Below, piece by piece: positions 27,658 to 37,361 of a DNA stretch of 64,000 nt. The position numbers and the translations under genes were made by a program. Each line of letters opens with the position of its first letter. Position 1 is the stretch's first letter. The notes under the pieces are model-generated. The model ran no database searches. It had not been told where the DNA came from and saw nothing but the letters and a program-made list of their open reading frames with translations. The stretch is from Lentisphaera marina. Lineage in GTDB: Bacteria > Verrucomicrobiota > Lentisphaeria > Lentisphaerales > Lentisphaeraceae. The stretch covers positions 1,550,001 to 1,614,000 of the forward strand of contig NZ_JAQZZL010000002.1 of the NCBI RefSeq assembly GCF_028745505.1, in the 5' to 3' direction.

Positions 27658-28245
27658 ATGAAAAAACTTCTTTACTTATTAGCATTTGGTTTAACTACAA
27701 CGCTTTTTGCGGCCCCCGCACCTTCATTTGAACTAATTGACACTGAAGGTAAAACTCACAAAAGCTCTGATTACAAAGATAAAATTATTGTTTTAGAATT
27801 CATTAACTACGCTTGCCCTTTCGTCAAAAAACACTATAACGCTTCTGATAACATACCTAACTTACAAAAGACCTACAAAGACAAAGGCGTTATATGGCTT
27901 TCCGTCTGCTCCTCAGCAAAAGGCAAGCAAGGTAGTTACCCTCTTAGCGAACTCAAGAAGATCCAAACTAAAAATGGTGCCAGTCCAAGCGCTTACCTCC
28001 TTGATGAAGATGGATCAGTTGGCAAAGCTTATGGCGCAAGAGTAACACCACATATTTTCATTATTGATAAATCTGGAAATCTGGTTTACCAAGGTGGTAT
28101 TGACAGTAAAAAAAGCACCAAAGCAAGTGACATCGAAAGCGCTGAACCTTACGTCAAAAATGCCCTAGATGAATTAATCCAAGGAAAACCAGTAAGCAAG
28201 ACAAAAACCAAAGCCTATGGTTGCGGAGTAAAATACGCGAAATAA
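27658..28245 (+). CDS. Exported thioredoxin-fold peroxiredoxin/redoxin-like protein
   Basis: 195 aa protein with a clear signal peptide (MKKLLYLLAFGLTTTLFAA) and an AhpC/redoxin domain. The active-site region reads YACPFVKKHYN, a single-Cys form of the redoxin motif, and VTPHIFIIDKSG holds the cis-Pro. A C-terminal Cys lies in YGCGVKY. The chosen start has AGGAA upstream; a longer form would begin inside the accA terminator. One base separates it from a DsbD-N-like gene, which fits a shared periplasmic thiol-redox task. Peroxidase versus disulfide-reductase activity cannot be settled from sequence. Confidence 0.85.
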   Translation: MKKLLYLLAFGLTTTLFAAPAPSFELIDTEGKTHKSSDYKDKIIVLEFINYACPFVKKHYNASDNIPNLQKTYKDKGVIWLSVCSSAKGKQGSYPLSELKKIQTKNGASPSAYLLDEDGSVGKAYGARVTPHIFIIDKSGNLVYQGGIDSKKSTKASDIESAEPYVKNALDELIQGKPVSKTKTKAYGCGVKYAK

Positions 28246-28246
28246 T

Positions 28247-28981
28247 ATGCGACTCCTTATTCTTGTAACCTTACTTTTTTTATCTAGCTTTTCTGCAATA
28301 GCAGAAAAGCTAGTTGATGCGGAATTAATCCTACCCCGTAACTATGCACATCCGGGCCAAATCCGACAGATCATTATCAAGGTGAACGTCAAAAAGGATT
28401 GGCATATCTATTGGAAAAACCCTGGGGAAAGCGGACTTGCACCCGATTTTACTTGGCATGGGGACCAATATGAAATCAAAAAAATCCATTGGCCAACACC
28501 AAGTTATTATGAAAATGCAGGAATCATCAATAACATCTATAAAGGTGAAGTTTTATTCATTGCCGATTTATATATTAAGCCTGGCACTAAAGATGGCAAA
28601 ATAGATATAAAGGCCGACATAGATTTCCTATCGTGTAGGGAGGCCTGTATCATGCAATCCGTAAAAATATCAGAATCTATTATGGTCGACTCTAATAATC
28701 GAATAGAAACAATGCAAATCCACCCATTGCTATCAAAAGCTATGGATTTGTTACCGCGCGACACCTCAAACATAAGTAAAAAGCAAGTAGAGAATAAATT
28801 TACTTTGGATTTACCGAAAAATTTATACAATAAAAGTCTTTACTTTGCGTTTGATGAAGATGGCATCGTGATGAAAAAAAGTTCTCAAAGCGTGACAAAG
28901 TTTATTTTTGAAAGCAATGAAAAGAGCGAATTCACAGGCCTAATCATTTCAGAGGGTCAATCGTGGCGAATTAGCGATTAA
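28247..28981 (+). CDS. Exported DsbD N-terminal (alpha) domain-like protein
   Basis: 244 aa with a signal peptide ending near residue 19. The body resembles the immunoglobulin-like N-terminal domain of DsbD: KKDWHIYWKNPGESG, then a disulfide candidate FLSCREAC, with Cys spacing close to the redox pair of the DsbD alpha domain. The electron-carrying membrane domain and thioredoxin domain of full DsbD are absent, so this is a stand-alone domain protein. It lies one base after the redoxin gene and probably exchanges electrons with it. Its stop overlaps the convergent thiD stop by four bases. Confidence 0.75.
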   Translation: MRLLILVTLLFLSSFSAIAEKLVDAELILPRNYAHPGQIRQIIIKVNVKKDWHIYWKNPGESGLAPDFTWHGDQYEIKKIHWPTPSYYENAGIINNIYKGEVLFIADLYIKPGTKDGKIDIKADIDFLSCREACIMQSVKISESIMVDSNNRIETMQIHPLLSKAMDLLPRDTSNISKKQVENKFTLDLPKNLYNKSLYFAFDEDGIVMKKSSQSVTKFIFESNEKSEFTGLIISEGQSWRISD

Positions 28982-29796
28982 AGTATTTTTTCTAAATCAA
29001 CTCTGATTTCGTCTACACTGCAGGATAACGGAGCCATAACCGCCTGCCCACTCTTTAAAGTTTTGTAGTTTTTTAAGCTAGCTGACAAATACTGCTTAGC
29101 TTTGATTGCTGCATCCAATTCATTAAGGTCATTGGCAAGCCCCGCAGCCAAGGCCGCACTAAGCCGACATCCCGTACCATGACTTGCCTTCACGAGAAGC
29201 TGTTCTGTAGTCAAAGTCCACAACCCATCTGAATTGATAAAATAATCTACCGAAGGGGCCTGTGGATTATGCCCCCCTTTCAAATAAACGGGAACACCTA
29301 ACTCTTCAAAAAACTTTTGAATTATAACCTCCCCACTCTCGATACCTTGAGAATTGAGCAGGTAATGTAACTCAGGAAAATTAGGGGTCACAATGCTAGC
29401 CTGGGGAATTAAAACATCCTTCATTAAGGCCCAAGCATCTCGGTTTAATAAATCAGTTCCGGAAGTAGACACCATCAAAGGATCTACAACTAAATCGATT
29501 GTGCCTGGTTTTTTCTCTAAAAAACATTCAATAAATCTTTTCCCTACGAGCATCCCCGTCTTCATAGACTTGAATTCAAAATCACTAAAGATCACTTCCA
29601 ACTGATCAGAAAAAGATTCTAAGCTCACTTCGTTCGTCGACAGGACCCGCGAGCGACTTTGAGCAGTTGTGGCCGTTAAAACTGATAAAGCGTGGCAATT
29701 AAAGTAATTAAAAACCTGTAAATCTGCCTGGATTCCAGCTTCGCCTCCACTATCGCTTCCTGCAACCGTTAGGCATGTATTCACCCTTTTTTGCAC
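28978..29796 (-). CDS. thiD: Hydroxymethylpyrimidine/phosphomethylpyrimidine kinase
   Basis: 272 aa ribokinase-fold enzyme of thiamine synthesis, phosphorylating HMP and HMP-phosphate. The N-terminus has VAGSDSGGEAGIQADL, the middle VVDPLMVSTSG and TPNFPEL, and the anion hole and catalytic Cys sit in SHGTGCRLSAALA. Length is typical. It stands alone on the minus strand, convergent with the DsbD-like gene by a four-base overlap and divergent from pilT. No other thiamine gene is adjacent and no TPP riboswitch is visible upstream. Confidence 0.93.
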   Translation of the reverse strand: MQKRVNTCLTVAGSDSGGEAGIQADLQVFNYFNCHALSVLTATTAQSRSRVLSTNEVSLESFSDQLEVIFSDFEFKSMKTGMLVGKRFIECFLEKKPGTIDLVVDPLMVSTSGTDLLNRDAWALMKDVLIPQASIVTPNFPELHYLLNSQGIESGEVIIQKFFEELGVPVYLKGGHNPQAPSVDYFINSDGLWTLTTEQLLVKASHGTGCRLSAALAAGLANDLNELDAAIKAKQYLSASLKNYKTLKSGQAVMAPLSCSVDEIRVDLEKIL

Positions 29797-29987
29797 TTAA
29801 GTCATCTCGTTTAGTATTTTATTTCTTTGCCTTAACTCTACATGAATTCATACAACAAACTCACATTTCTTCAAATTTCTTTCAATTTTATTAGCTTTAA
29901 TTGTCAATTTAAAGTGGCGAACGGTGATTTTTAAGTGAATACAGTTAATTTATTAGCCAGTATTGAAATAGAATTGGGAATTCATCT

Positions 29988-31043
29988 ATGATAGAAATGC
30001 ATGACTTATTGCAATTAGTTATCGACGAAGGCGCGAGTGATCTTCACATAACTGTCGGCGTACCGCCAATGTTGCGAATAAACGGATCATTGAACGGACT
30101 AGAAACCGCACCTTTAAGCGCAGATGATACAGAAAGGCTCATGAAGTCTATCACTTCAGATAAAAACCGTGTAGCGGTCAGTGAAAATGGTGGTGCTGAC
30201 TTTGGTTTTGCATTTGGCGACCAAGCACGTTTCCGTGTCTCTGTTTTTAAACAAAAAAACACCTACGCAATGGTTCTCCGTACTATTTCAAATGCACTTC
30301 TGACACTTGAGCAAATCGGCCTCCCACCCGCCATCAAAGACTTACTCTACACTCCACGAGGACTTATTCTTGTAACCGGCCCAACTGGCTCTGGTAAATC
30401 AACAACACTTGCCTCCATGGTCAACGTCATTAACCAAGAGCGTGACTGCCATATCTTAACAGTTGAAGATCCAATCGAATTTTACCACCCACACAAAACG
30501 TCTATCGTCAACCAACGTGAGATCGGACCTGATGTTCCCTCTTTTGGTGAAGCTCTAAGACGTGCTCTACGCCAAGACCCTGACGTAATCCTAGTAGGTG
30601 AAATGCGAGACCTTGAAACAATTTCAGCTGCCGTAACTGCCGCAGAAACTGGTCACTTAGTTTTCGGAACCCTGCACACCACTGGCGCAGCTGAAACTGT
30701 AGATAGAATTATTGACGTATTCCCAACTGATCAACAAGAACAAGTACGCTCACAATTAGCATCTGGCCTCGTTGCCGTTATTTCTCAAGCACTCATGCCC
30801 AAAGTTGGTGGTGGTCGAGTCGCTGCTTTTGAAATCATGATATCTACCGACTCCATCAAAGCATTAATCCGCGACAACAAGACTTTCCAAATCGTATCCG
30901 AAATTCAAACCGGGCAAAAATACGGCATGAACACCCTTGATGCTCACCTCATGCAACTTTATGAAGAAGAAAAAATCACTTATGCTGACATGATTACAAA
31001 ATGTAAAGATGTCAAAGCAATCAACAGCAACCTCAACGTCTAA
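29988..31043 (+). CDS. pilT: PilT-type pilus retraction ATPase
   Basis: 351 aa cytoplasmic hexameric ATPase of the PilT family, which powers type IV pilus disassembly and twitching. Walker A is [10 protein letters not shown] at about 131-140. The Asp box (VEDPIEF), Walker B ([12 protein letters not shown]) and His box ([10 protein letters not shown]) are all present, and the PilT signature AIRNLIRE-like segment reads ALIRDNK. The next gene, ten bases on, encodes the inner-membrane platform protein. pilB, pilM-Q and a major pilin are not in this window. Confidence 0.94.
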   Translation: MIEMHDLLQLVIDEGASDLHITVGVPPMLRINGSLNGLETAPLSADDTERLMKSITSDKNRVAVSENGGADFGFAFGDQARFRVSVFKQKNTYAMVLRTISNALLTLEQIGLPPAIKDLLYTPRGLILVTGPTGSGKSTTLASMVNVINQERDCHILTVEDPIEFYHPHKTSIVNQREIGPDVPSFGEALRRALRQDPDVILVGEMRDLETISAAVTAAETGHLVFGTLHTTGAAETVDRIIDVFPTDQQEQVRSQLASGLVAVISQALMPKVGGGRVAAFEIMISTDSIKALIRDNKTFQIVSEIQTGQKYGMNTLDAHLMQLYEEEKITYADMITKCKDVKAINSNLNV

Positions 31044-31052
31044 GGAGTAAAC

Positions 31053-32297
31053 ATGGCTAAATTTAAATATGTAGCAATGGATGCTACTGGTAAAGAACAT
31101 AAAGGTTTAATAGAAGCAGAAAGTGAAGCAGATGCTAGTGCTCAACTAAAACAACAGAGCATGATTCCCACTTCTATTACTCAAGAAGCTTCTGCTAAAA
31201 AGAAAAAGAAAAAAGGTGCCGGAGGAGGCATGGGAGCCATCACTCTTGGCACCCCTAAATTAGCATCAAAACAACTCACCGTGTTCACGCGACAACTAGC
31301 CACTTTACTCGGAGCTGGTCTACCAATGGTCCGAGCTATACGAACCTTGGCCAAACAAGCTAAAAAAGATGTTGTTGTAAGACAAATCCTTACACAAATT
31401 GCGGATTCAATTGAAGGGGGAAATGGCTTCTCAGATGCCTTAGCTTCACAACCAAAGTCTTTTAACAAACTCTATGTAAACATGATTAGAGCTGGTGAGG
31501 CCTCGGGTGCTATGGAAGCCGTACTCAACCGCCTTGCAGAATTCATGGAAAAATCAGAAAAATTAAAACGTAAAGTTAAAGGCGCTCTCATGTACCCTTG
31601 CTCGGTACTCTTTATCGCCGTGTGTATTACCTGGGGTTTAATGACTTTTATTGTCCCAAAATTCAAAGAGATATTTGATGACCTACTGGCTGGCGAACCA
31701 CTACCAGGCCTTACCGAATTCGTTGTACAGCTATCCACCTTTATTAACACAATGTGGTACATCCCCATTGGAGGAATTGCTCTTTTCGTGTTTTCATTTA
31801 AAGCTTTTAAATCTACCAAAGGCGGCGCTTATGCAATCGACATGGTCCTCTTAAAAATGCCCCCTCTCGGCGGCATGGTGACAAAAGTTAACACCGCTCA
31901 ATTCTGCCGTGTATTATCAACCTTACTGGGCTCTGGCGTAGCCATCCTCAACGCCTTAGAAATTGTAAAAAACACTACTGCAAACAACGTTGTTGCGAAA
32001 GCCGTTCAAAGCGTAGCAGACTCTGTAAAAGAAGGTGAAAGTGTCAGTAAACCTCTAGATCAATCCGGGATATTCCCACTAATGATGATTTCCATGGTAG
32101 AAGTAGGTGAAGAAACAGGCGCAATGCCAGAAATGATGCTCCGTGTGGCCGACATCTATGAAGAAGAAGTAGATGTTGCTGTTGATGGCTTAACTTCTTT
32201 AATTGAACCTATCATGATTGTTTTCCTTGCAGTTGTAGTAGGTGGCATTGTTATCGCAATGTTCATGCCTATGATCAAACTCATGCAGACTATGTAA
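31053..32297 (+). CDS. pilC: PilC/GspF-type inner-membrane platform protein
   Basis: 414 aa with two GspF domains. A soluble N-terminal part (about 1-75, with a Lys-rich linker KKKKKKGAGGG) is followed by FTRQLATLLGAGLPMVRA and, in the second repeat, FCRVLSTLLGSGVAILNA. Hydrophobic helices lie near 178-200, 230-250 and at the C-terminus (IMIVFLAVVVGGIVIAMFMPM). It anchors pilus or type II secretion assembly and interacts with the PilT/PilB ATPase. AAGGAG precedes the start. Confidence 0.92.
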   Translation: MAKFKYVAMDATGKEHKGLIEAESEADASAQLKQQSMIPTSITQEASAKKKKKKGAGGGMGAITLGTPKLASKQLTVFTRQLATLLGAGLPMVRAIRTLAKQAKKDVVVRQILTQIADSIEGGNGFSDALASQPKSFNKLYVNMIRAGEASGAMEAVLNRLAEFMEKSEKLKRKVKGALMYPCSVLFIAVCITWGLMTFIVPKFKEIFDDLLAGEPLPGLTEFVVQLSTFINTMWYIPIGGIALFVFSFKAFKSTKGGAYAIDMVLLKMPPLGGMVTKVNTAQFCRVLSTLLGSGVAILNALEIVKNTTANNVVAKAVQSVADSVKEGESVSKPLDQSGIFPLMMISMVEVGEETGAMPEMMLRVADIYEEEVDVAVDGLTSLIEPIMIVFLAVVVGGIVIAMFMPMIKLMQTM

Positions 32298-32331
32298 TTA
32301 CCAAATCAATTTAAATAAACACCAAAAATAC

Positions 32332-35300
32332 ATGAAAAAGATTTTATATACCGGACTCTCATCCACTGCCGCCATTACTGCAATGGGCCCCAACCTCCAC
32401 GCTGAAGTTCAAACTGAGTTAGATGCAGACATGAAGCTTATTAAAGCTTATATTGATAACTCAGATAAATTTGACTTTACAAAGGAATTAAATTTCCAAA
32501 TTAAACTTGCTAAATCGAATTACAAAAGCCAAAAAGATGCGCTGGCAAAAATCGACATTATGCTAGCTTTTTCAAGAAAAAGAAACTCAACGGCAAGAAA
32601 AGTCCTTACTGACTTTGGCATGAAACAAGCCAAATCCGAAGACTTACTCTATTTTTTCATCGAAAAAGCCCAAGAAGCAGAAGACAGAAAAAGTGTAGCC
32701 TTAGCAGGTAAATTATTCTTTGAATCAACATTCAAAGAAACCTTAAGTAAAGAGCATCCCTACTTTGAGACTCTTTCATCGGCAGCCTACGCATATAATT
32801 TAGATCTCACAAAAAACGATAAAAATAAAGCTAAGCAATTTGAAGCTTGGTGGAAAGGCAAAGGCTTCCCGCCAATCGCACCTCCTGGCCAATCCCCTTC
32901 CGAAGCATTATTTACTCAAACCGTCACAATTCTTGATGAAGCTTTAGAAATTTTCACTAAAAGAAAGCCTGGCACCATCAATACTGCGGAAATAAAGGGA
33001 CAAATCAAACTTATTAAAGATCTAGAGTTCCAACAATCTAATGACCAAATCGACCCCTGGTTCCTTTTATGTGTTAGTGAAGCGGCTCGCGGCATGGCTT
33101 TATTAGGCGATGATCAAGAAGCATTGAGCTGGCTAGCCCACTACTTCCCTAGATTTGATGATATTGATAAAGCCGTCAAAGCCTCTGCTAAAAAAGAAAA
33201 TAAACCTGAGCTCGTTAGCACGTCTATAATGTCTAACTTCCTTTACGCTAAGGCATGTATTTATTGGGCTAATGCTCAGAGAGCAGCTAAAGCAGGTGAT
33301 AACGCAAAAGCTCAAACTTCTTTAGTAGATAAAGGCACTAAAAACGCAGCCGTTAACATGTACCTACTGGTTATGCGTTATCCGCAATCACGCGGAGCTA
33401 TCAAAACTCTTTTTGAATACGACGATGTTTGGAAACTCTACGCAAAAGTTGGTGGAACAAAAACGAAAAAAGCTTTACCTACAGACAAAAAGCTTATTTT
33501 CATGGCGCATTACTCTAAAAAGAACTACGATAAAGCCCTAGGTATTGCCGACGATTATATTAAAAGCGAAAAAAACATGAACAACAAAGGCGAAGTCCTT
33601 TGGTTAAGTTTTTATGCTGCCACACAAATTGACGACTTCAAAAAGGCTGAAGAGTATTACAAAATACTCAAGAATGACTTTTCAAGTAACGCCGCCTTAA
33701 GAGCTGCTTATTTAGATAAAGCTACTGGCTGGAGAAAAAGCTTCTACAAAGACCGCGTTAAAGAAATCGCTAATGACCCAAGTAAAAAAGCGGCTTATGA
33801 TATTTTATCCAACATAAAACTATCTGACCCCAACAATCCAAATGATGCACTATTTGAACTTGTGGACGAAGTTAAATTTGCTTTCAGTACTTTTAACAAA
33901 GACCGCAAAGCGGGCAAAGTAAAAGCCAAAGAGGTATTGGGCTCTATTGATGCTTACATCAAAAAATTCCCTAATATTTCACAACTCACTTTAGCGTATT
34001 CGCTAAGAGGTCAAATTGCCGAGATTGCTCAAGAATATCAAATTGCACTCGACTCTTACAAAGAGTTCTTAAAACGTGAAAGTGGCATTGATACTAAAGG
34101 TAAATATAAAAGAGCTGAAGCCTACTATCACGTAGCTTACAACTTGCTAAAACTCGACAAAATCGAAGGTGCTGACGGCATGCTAAGTGCAGTTGACACT
34201 TACAAAGCTTACGTTGCCAAAAACGACATGAGTGATGCTAGTGAATCACAACTCAAAAACCTCAAGGACTTCAACGCAGGCCTGGATATCTGGAAAATTG
34301 ATATCAATTACAATAAAATCAAAGAAGTAAAAACGGCTTTTAACGAAACAGACAAAAAGCTCAAAGCTTCCCCCGAGGATCCTGCGCTCCAGAAGACACA
34401 TAAGCAAGAACTGGAAATACTACAAAAAATGTCTACCAAAGTCGCTGATAGCTACCTAGACTGGACTAAGAAAAATAAAACAAACTCCAAAATACCAACC
34501 ATCTTGGCTAAAGTGGGTGGAATTTATCAAGATGCTAAAATGGATCGCGAATCTCAGAAAATCTTTACGCAAATTACAGAAGATTACCCTGACAGCCCCG
34601 TTCTCGAGCAAATCCAAATGCGCCTTGTTATTTCATATATCAATAACAAGCAAATCGGTAGCGCAGCAATAGAAGCCGCAAAACTCGATTACAACAAAAT
34701 GTCAACAGGCACACTTCAGTATCTCGTTTCGAAGTTCTTATACCCATCTAAGCCAGATAAAAGAAAACTTCCTGAAGCTGATTTCACCAAAGCAACTGAA
34801 ATTGTCATCAAAGCTTCTACAGAGATCATTAAGAAAGCTGAAAAAGATAGCATAAAACATCGCTATGCATTCTATGCTGGTCGTGCACACTTCCTAATCG
34901 GAGAAAAACTTGAAGCGGGCAAACTCTTTGATCTAATCAAAAAAGAAGCTCCTAATTCACCTTATAGCCTCGAAATCTCTTTCCTAGATGTCGAGATTAT
35001 GATTGAAAAAGGTAAATTCACTGAAGCTGACAAAATCATTGCTGATCTTGAAAACTTAGTTAAGTCATACGGAACCCAACTTCAACATGCAAAAGTTCGT
35101 ACTCTTAGTGGTAAAGTTGGATTTGGTGCCAAGCAAAGAAACTTTGTGATGAAAGGTAAAACTCAATGTTACCTCGTTTACATAAGTCAATTCCCCGCGG
35201 ATGTTGAACAAACAGAAGCTGAAGAAGTCATGGAAAATGCAACTTTCTATTTCATCATGTGTAAAGCTTTGCTCGGAGAGGACATTGATCAATTAAGAAC

Positions 35301-35373
35301 AGAGTTTTTACAAAAGTATCCCGCATCATCATATCGTAATTTAGTTTTGACACCTCCTGGTGCGATCAAATAA
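32332..35373 (+). CDS. Large exported TPR-like helical repeat protein
   Basis: 1013 aa with a signal peptide (cleavage likely after NLHA near residue 24). The rest is mostly alpha-helical and rich in Lys, Ala and Leu, with tetratricopeptide-like pairs such as ALGIADDYIKSEKNMNNKGE, AEEYYKILKNDF and KAYVAKNDMSDA. No Shine-Dalgarno is obvious, but it lies 34 bases after pilC and 12 before the next exported TPR gene, and an ExbB/ExbD set follows. By position it could be a periplasmic scaffold driven by the ExbB-ExbD motor. Biochemical function unknown. Confidence 0.7.
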   Translation: MKKILYTGLSSTAAITAMGPNLHAEVQTELDADMKLIKAYIDNSDKFDFTKELNFQIKLAKSNYKSQKDALAKIDIMLAFSRKRNSTARKVLTDFGMKQAKSEDLLYFFIEKAQEAEDRKSVALAGKLFFESTFKETLSKEHPYFETLSSAAYAYNLDLTKNDKNKAKQFEAWWKGKGFPPIAPPGQSPSEALFTQTVTILDEALEIFTKRKPGTINTAEIKGQIKLIKDLEFQQSNDQIDPWFLLCVSEAARGMALLGDDQEALSWLAHYFPRFDDIDKAVKASAKKENKPELVSTSIMSNFLYAKACIYWANAQRAAKAGDNAKAQTSLVDKGTKNAAVNMYLLVMRYPQSRGAIKTLFEYDDVWKLYAKVGGTKTKKALPTDKKLIFMAHYSKKNYDKALGIADDYIKSEKNMNNKGEVLWLSFYAATQIDDFKKAEEYYKILKNDFSSNAALRAAYLDKATGWRKSFYKDRVKEIANDPSKKAAYDILSNIKLSDPNNPNDALFELVDEVKFAFSTFNKDRKAGKVKAKEVLGSIDAYIKKFPNISQLTLAYSLRGQIAEIAQEYQIALDSYKEFLKRESGIDTKGKYKRAEAYYHVAYNLLKLDKIEGADGMLSAVDTYKAYVAKNDMSDASESQLKNLKDFNAGLDIWKIDINYNKIKEVKTAFNETDKKLKASPEDPALQKTHKQELEILQKMSTKVADSYLDWTKKNKTNSKIPTILAKVGGIYQDAKMDRESQKIFTQITEDYPDSPVLEQIQMRLVISYINNKQIGSAAIEAAKLDYNKMSTGTLQYLVSKFLYPSKPDKRKLPEADFTKATEIVIKASTEIIKKAEKDSIKHRYAFYAGRAHFLIGEKLEAGKLFDLIKKEAPNSPYSLEISFLDVEIMIEKGKFTEADKIIADLENLVKSYGTQLQHAKVRTLSGKVGFGAKQRNFVMKGKTQCYLVYISQFPADVEQTEAEEVMENATFYFIMCKALLGEDIDQLRTEFLQKYPASSYRNLVLTPPGAIK

Positions 35374-35385
35374 GGATTTATTCAA

Positions 35386-36114
35386 ATGAAAAATATAATT
35401 TACATACTCCTACTTCTAACTGGCTTCAGCTCATTGGCACAAGTGACCATCGGTCTCAAAGATGGCAAAGTCGTCGAAGGCCAAGAAATTGGTGAAAACA
35501 CTGGTAGAATCACCCTTACAATGGCTGGCGGCGCCAAGAGAACTCTAGATAAAGGTGATATTGCCTATATCGATTCGCCTCAGCCAAAATACATCTCATC
35601 CTTAATCAAGTATACCAACGCAGGTAAATTTGACGCTGTACTCAAAACAGAAAAAAACCTCAAAGAAGTAACTCTCTTTGGTTGGGGCCAAATTGGTCAC
35701 CTCTATTACAGTCGCGCACTACTTGGAAAGGGCAAGGCTGAAGAAGCTCGCAAAATGCTAAGACGTGCTCGTTTCTCTGCCGTTAGTACAAGTAACAAAA
35801 TTCTTGACAACACCATCATCATGGCAGCTCTCATTGACATTGAAGTCCATGACAAAAAACTTACTGCCGCAGAAGACTACATCAAAAAAGTGTCGGAAAA
35901 ATCTTTCGATTCATCGGGTCAAAAATACTACTTTATGGCCAAAGGAAACTACTACAGAGCTAAAGGCGATGCCAACCAAGCACTCGCAGCTTATTTTAAA
36001 GTAATTTTACTAGAATCGCCAAAAGACTTCGAAAGACAACGCGCTTTAGAGAAAGTTAGGGAGATTTATACAGAATTTAACGATCCCCGCCTAGCAGAAC
36101 TCAACAAACTTTAA
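35386..36114 (+). CDS. Exported TPR protein with small N-terminal beta module
   Basis: 242 aa with a signal peptide (about 1-18). Residues 20-62 form a compact module, IGLKDGKVVEGQEIGE...KRTLDKGDIAYID, which resembles the module near the N-terminus of the serine protease at 21.1 kb. The remainder contains helical repeats typical of TPR (for example ALLGKGKAEEARKMLRRARF and GDANQALAAYFKVIL). AAGGA precedes the start. Its position between the 1013 aa TPR protein and exbB suggests that it is part of the same envelope machine. Confidence 0.7.
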   Translation: MKNIIYILLLLTGFSSLAQVTIGLKDGKVVEGQEIGENTGRITLTMAGGAKRTLDKGDIAYIDSPQPKYISSLIKYTNAGKFDAVLKTEKNLKEVTLFGWGQIGHLYYSRALLGKGKAEEARKMLRRARFSAVSTSNKILDNTIIMAALIDIEVHDKKLTAAEDYIKKVSEKSFDSSGQKYYFMAKGNYYRAKGDANQALAAYFKVILLESPKDFERQRALEKVREIYTEFNDPRLAELNKL

Positions 36115-36160
36115 TATACTAAACGATTATTTTATTAAGATAGATAACAGGAGCCAATAA

Positions 36161-36931
36161 ATGTTAAACAACAAACTAAAGTACACACTCGCATCACTTT
36201 TCATTTCTCTGAGCACTTTTGCTCAAGAAGCTGCAGAGGGCGCAGAAGCTGCACCTGCAAATACAACTGCCGGTTTTAAAGAAATCATTTTTGGTGGTGG
36301 TGCCGTCGGTATTTTCATCTGGGTACTTATCCTACTCTGTTCACTAGGTATGCTCGCTTTCATAATTGACTCAGTTCTAATTCTCAATCGTGAAAAAATC
36401 CTTCCTGCACACCTTCAAGATGCTGTAGAAGACTCCCTCAACGACGGCGACTTAGAATCTGCCATCGCTGCTTGTGAAGAAACTCCTAGTCCCTTATCAA
36501 ACATCCTTTTAGCTGCCTTTGCGAACATCGCCGAAGGCTATGATGTTATTCAAGATTCTGTATCTTCTGCAGCTGATCTCGAAAACGAAAAAATCCTCCA
36601 ACGTATTAACTACCTTAACGTATTCGGCCAAATGGGTCCAATGTTAGGTCTACTTGGTACTGTATCTGGTATGGTAGGCGCTTTCGCGGGTCTGGCAAAT
36701 AAAACAGGTGCCGCTAAAGCAACATTCCTTGCGAACCAAATTTCAATTGCCCTATGGACAACGGTTGCGGGTCTCTTAATCTCTATCCCTGCACTCCTCG
36801 GTTATACACTTGCACGAAATGCCGCTATTAAAATCACTATTGAAACTCAGTCAACAGTACTTGACCTCATCAAAAAGCTTAAAGATGCTGAAGTTGATGA
36901 CGAGGAATACGAAGACGAAGAATACGAATAG
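36161..36931 (+). CDS. MotA/TolQ/ExbB proton channel protein
   Basis: 256 aa with a cleavable-looking N-terminal signal (ending STFAQEA), then three membrane helices at about 45-70, 160-185 and 200-225. The TolQ/ExbB core reads GQMGPMLGLLGTVSGMVGAF and ISIALWTTVAGLLISIPALLGY, with the pore-lining Thr/Ser positions present. The C-terminus is acidic (VDDEEYEDEEYE). AGGAG precedes the start. It forms the stator channel with the downstream ExbD proteins and uses the proton gradient to drive an envelope partner. Whether that partner is TonB-like, Tol-like or the nearby TPR proteins is open. Confidence 0.92.
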   Translation: MLNNKLKYTLASLFISLSTFAQEAAEGAEAAPANTTAGFKEIIFGGGAVGIFIWVLILLCSLGMLAFIIDSVLILNREKILPAHLQDAVEDSLNDGDLESAIAACEETPSPLSNILLAAFANIAEGYDVIQDSVSSAADLENEKILQRINYLNVFGQMGPMLGLLGTVSGMVGAFAGLANKTGAAKATFLANQISIALWTTVAGLLISIPALLGYTLARNAAIKITIETQSTVLDLIKKLKDAEVDDEEYEDEEYE

Positions 36932-36943
36932 TAAGGTTATATA

Positions 36944-37360
36944 ATGGCCAATAGTAAAGACGAAAAGGCAGAAGGAGCACCGATCTCCTCCCTGATCGAC
37001 GTGGTATTCCTACTAATTATGTTTTTTGTAGCGACTGCCCAAATGGATCAGGAAGGCTTCGATCAAAACGTGCAACTCGCCATTGCCTACGACATGGAGA
37101 AAATCAAGAACCGCGCCAACGGTCAATTCCCCATTAGTGTCCTCAAGGAAGGCCGCGTATCAACTGGCCCCGGAAGCACTGGTGACATTGCTGGACTTAA
37201 AAGAGAACTTATGCAACACGTCGCTAACTATGGCGACGAGGTAACTGTTATCATTCGCCCAGACAAGGAAGTAGAACTTTCTGTCATTGAAGAAGTCATG
37301 AGTGCAGTTGGTGAATGCGGCGTAGCTAAAATTAATATTTCCGCTAAACTGGAGGAATAA
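36944..37360 (+). CDS. ExbD/TolR family protein 1
   Basis: 138 aa single-pass protein. The membrane helix carries the proton-relay Asp in ISSLIDVVFLLIMFFVA (about residue 18). The periplasmic domain runs from 35 to the end, with VTVIIRPDKEVELSVIEEVM typical of ExbD. It is more divergent from the two following ExbD proteins than they are from each other. It lies 12 bases after the channel gene and one base before the next. Confidence 0.9.
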   Translation: MANSKDEKAEGAPISSLIDVVFLLIMFFVATAQMDQEGFDQNVQLAIAYDMEKIKNRANGQFPISVLKEGRVSTGPGSTGDIAGLKRELMQHVANYGDEVTVIIRPDKEVELSVIEEVMSAVGECGVAKINISAKLEE

Positions 37361-37361
37361 T

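Noticed and set aside
29988..32297. A complete type IV pilus locus
   Set aside because: Only pilT and pilC are present; pilB, pilM-Q and a pilin gene are absent from the window.
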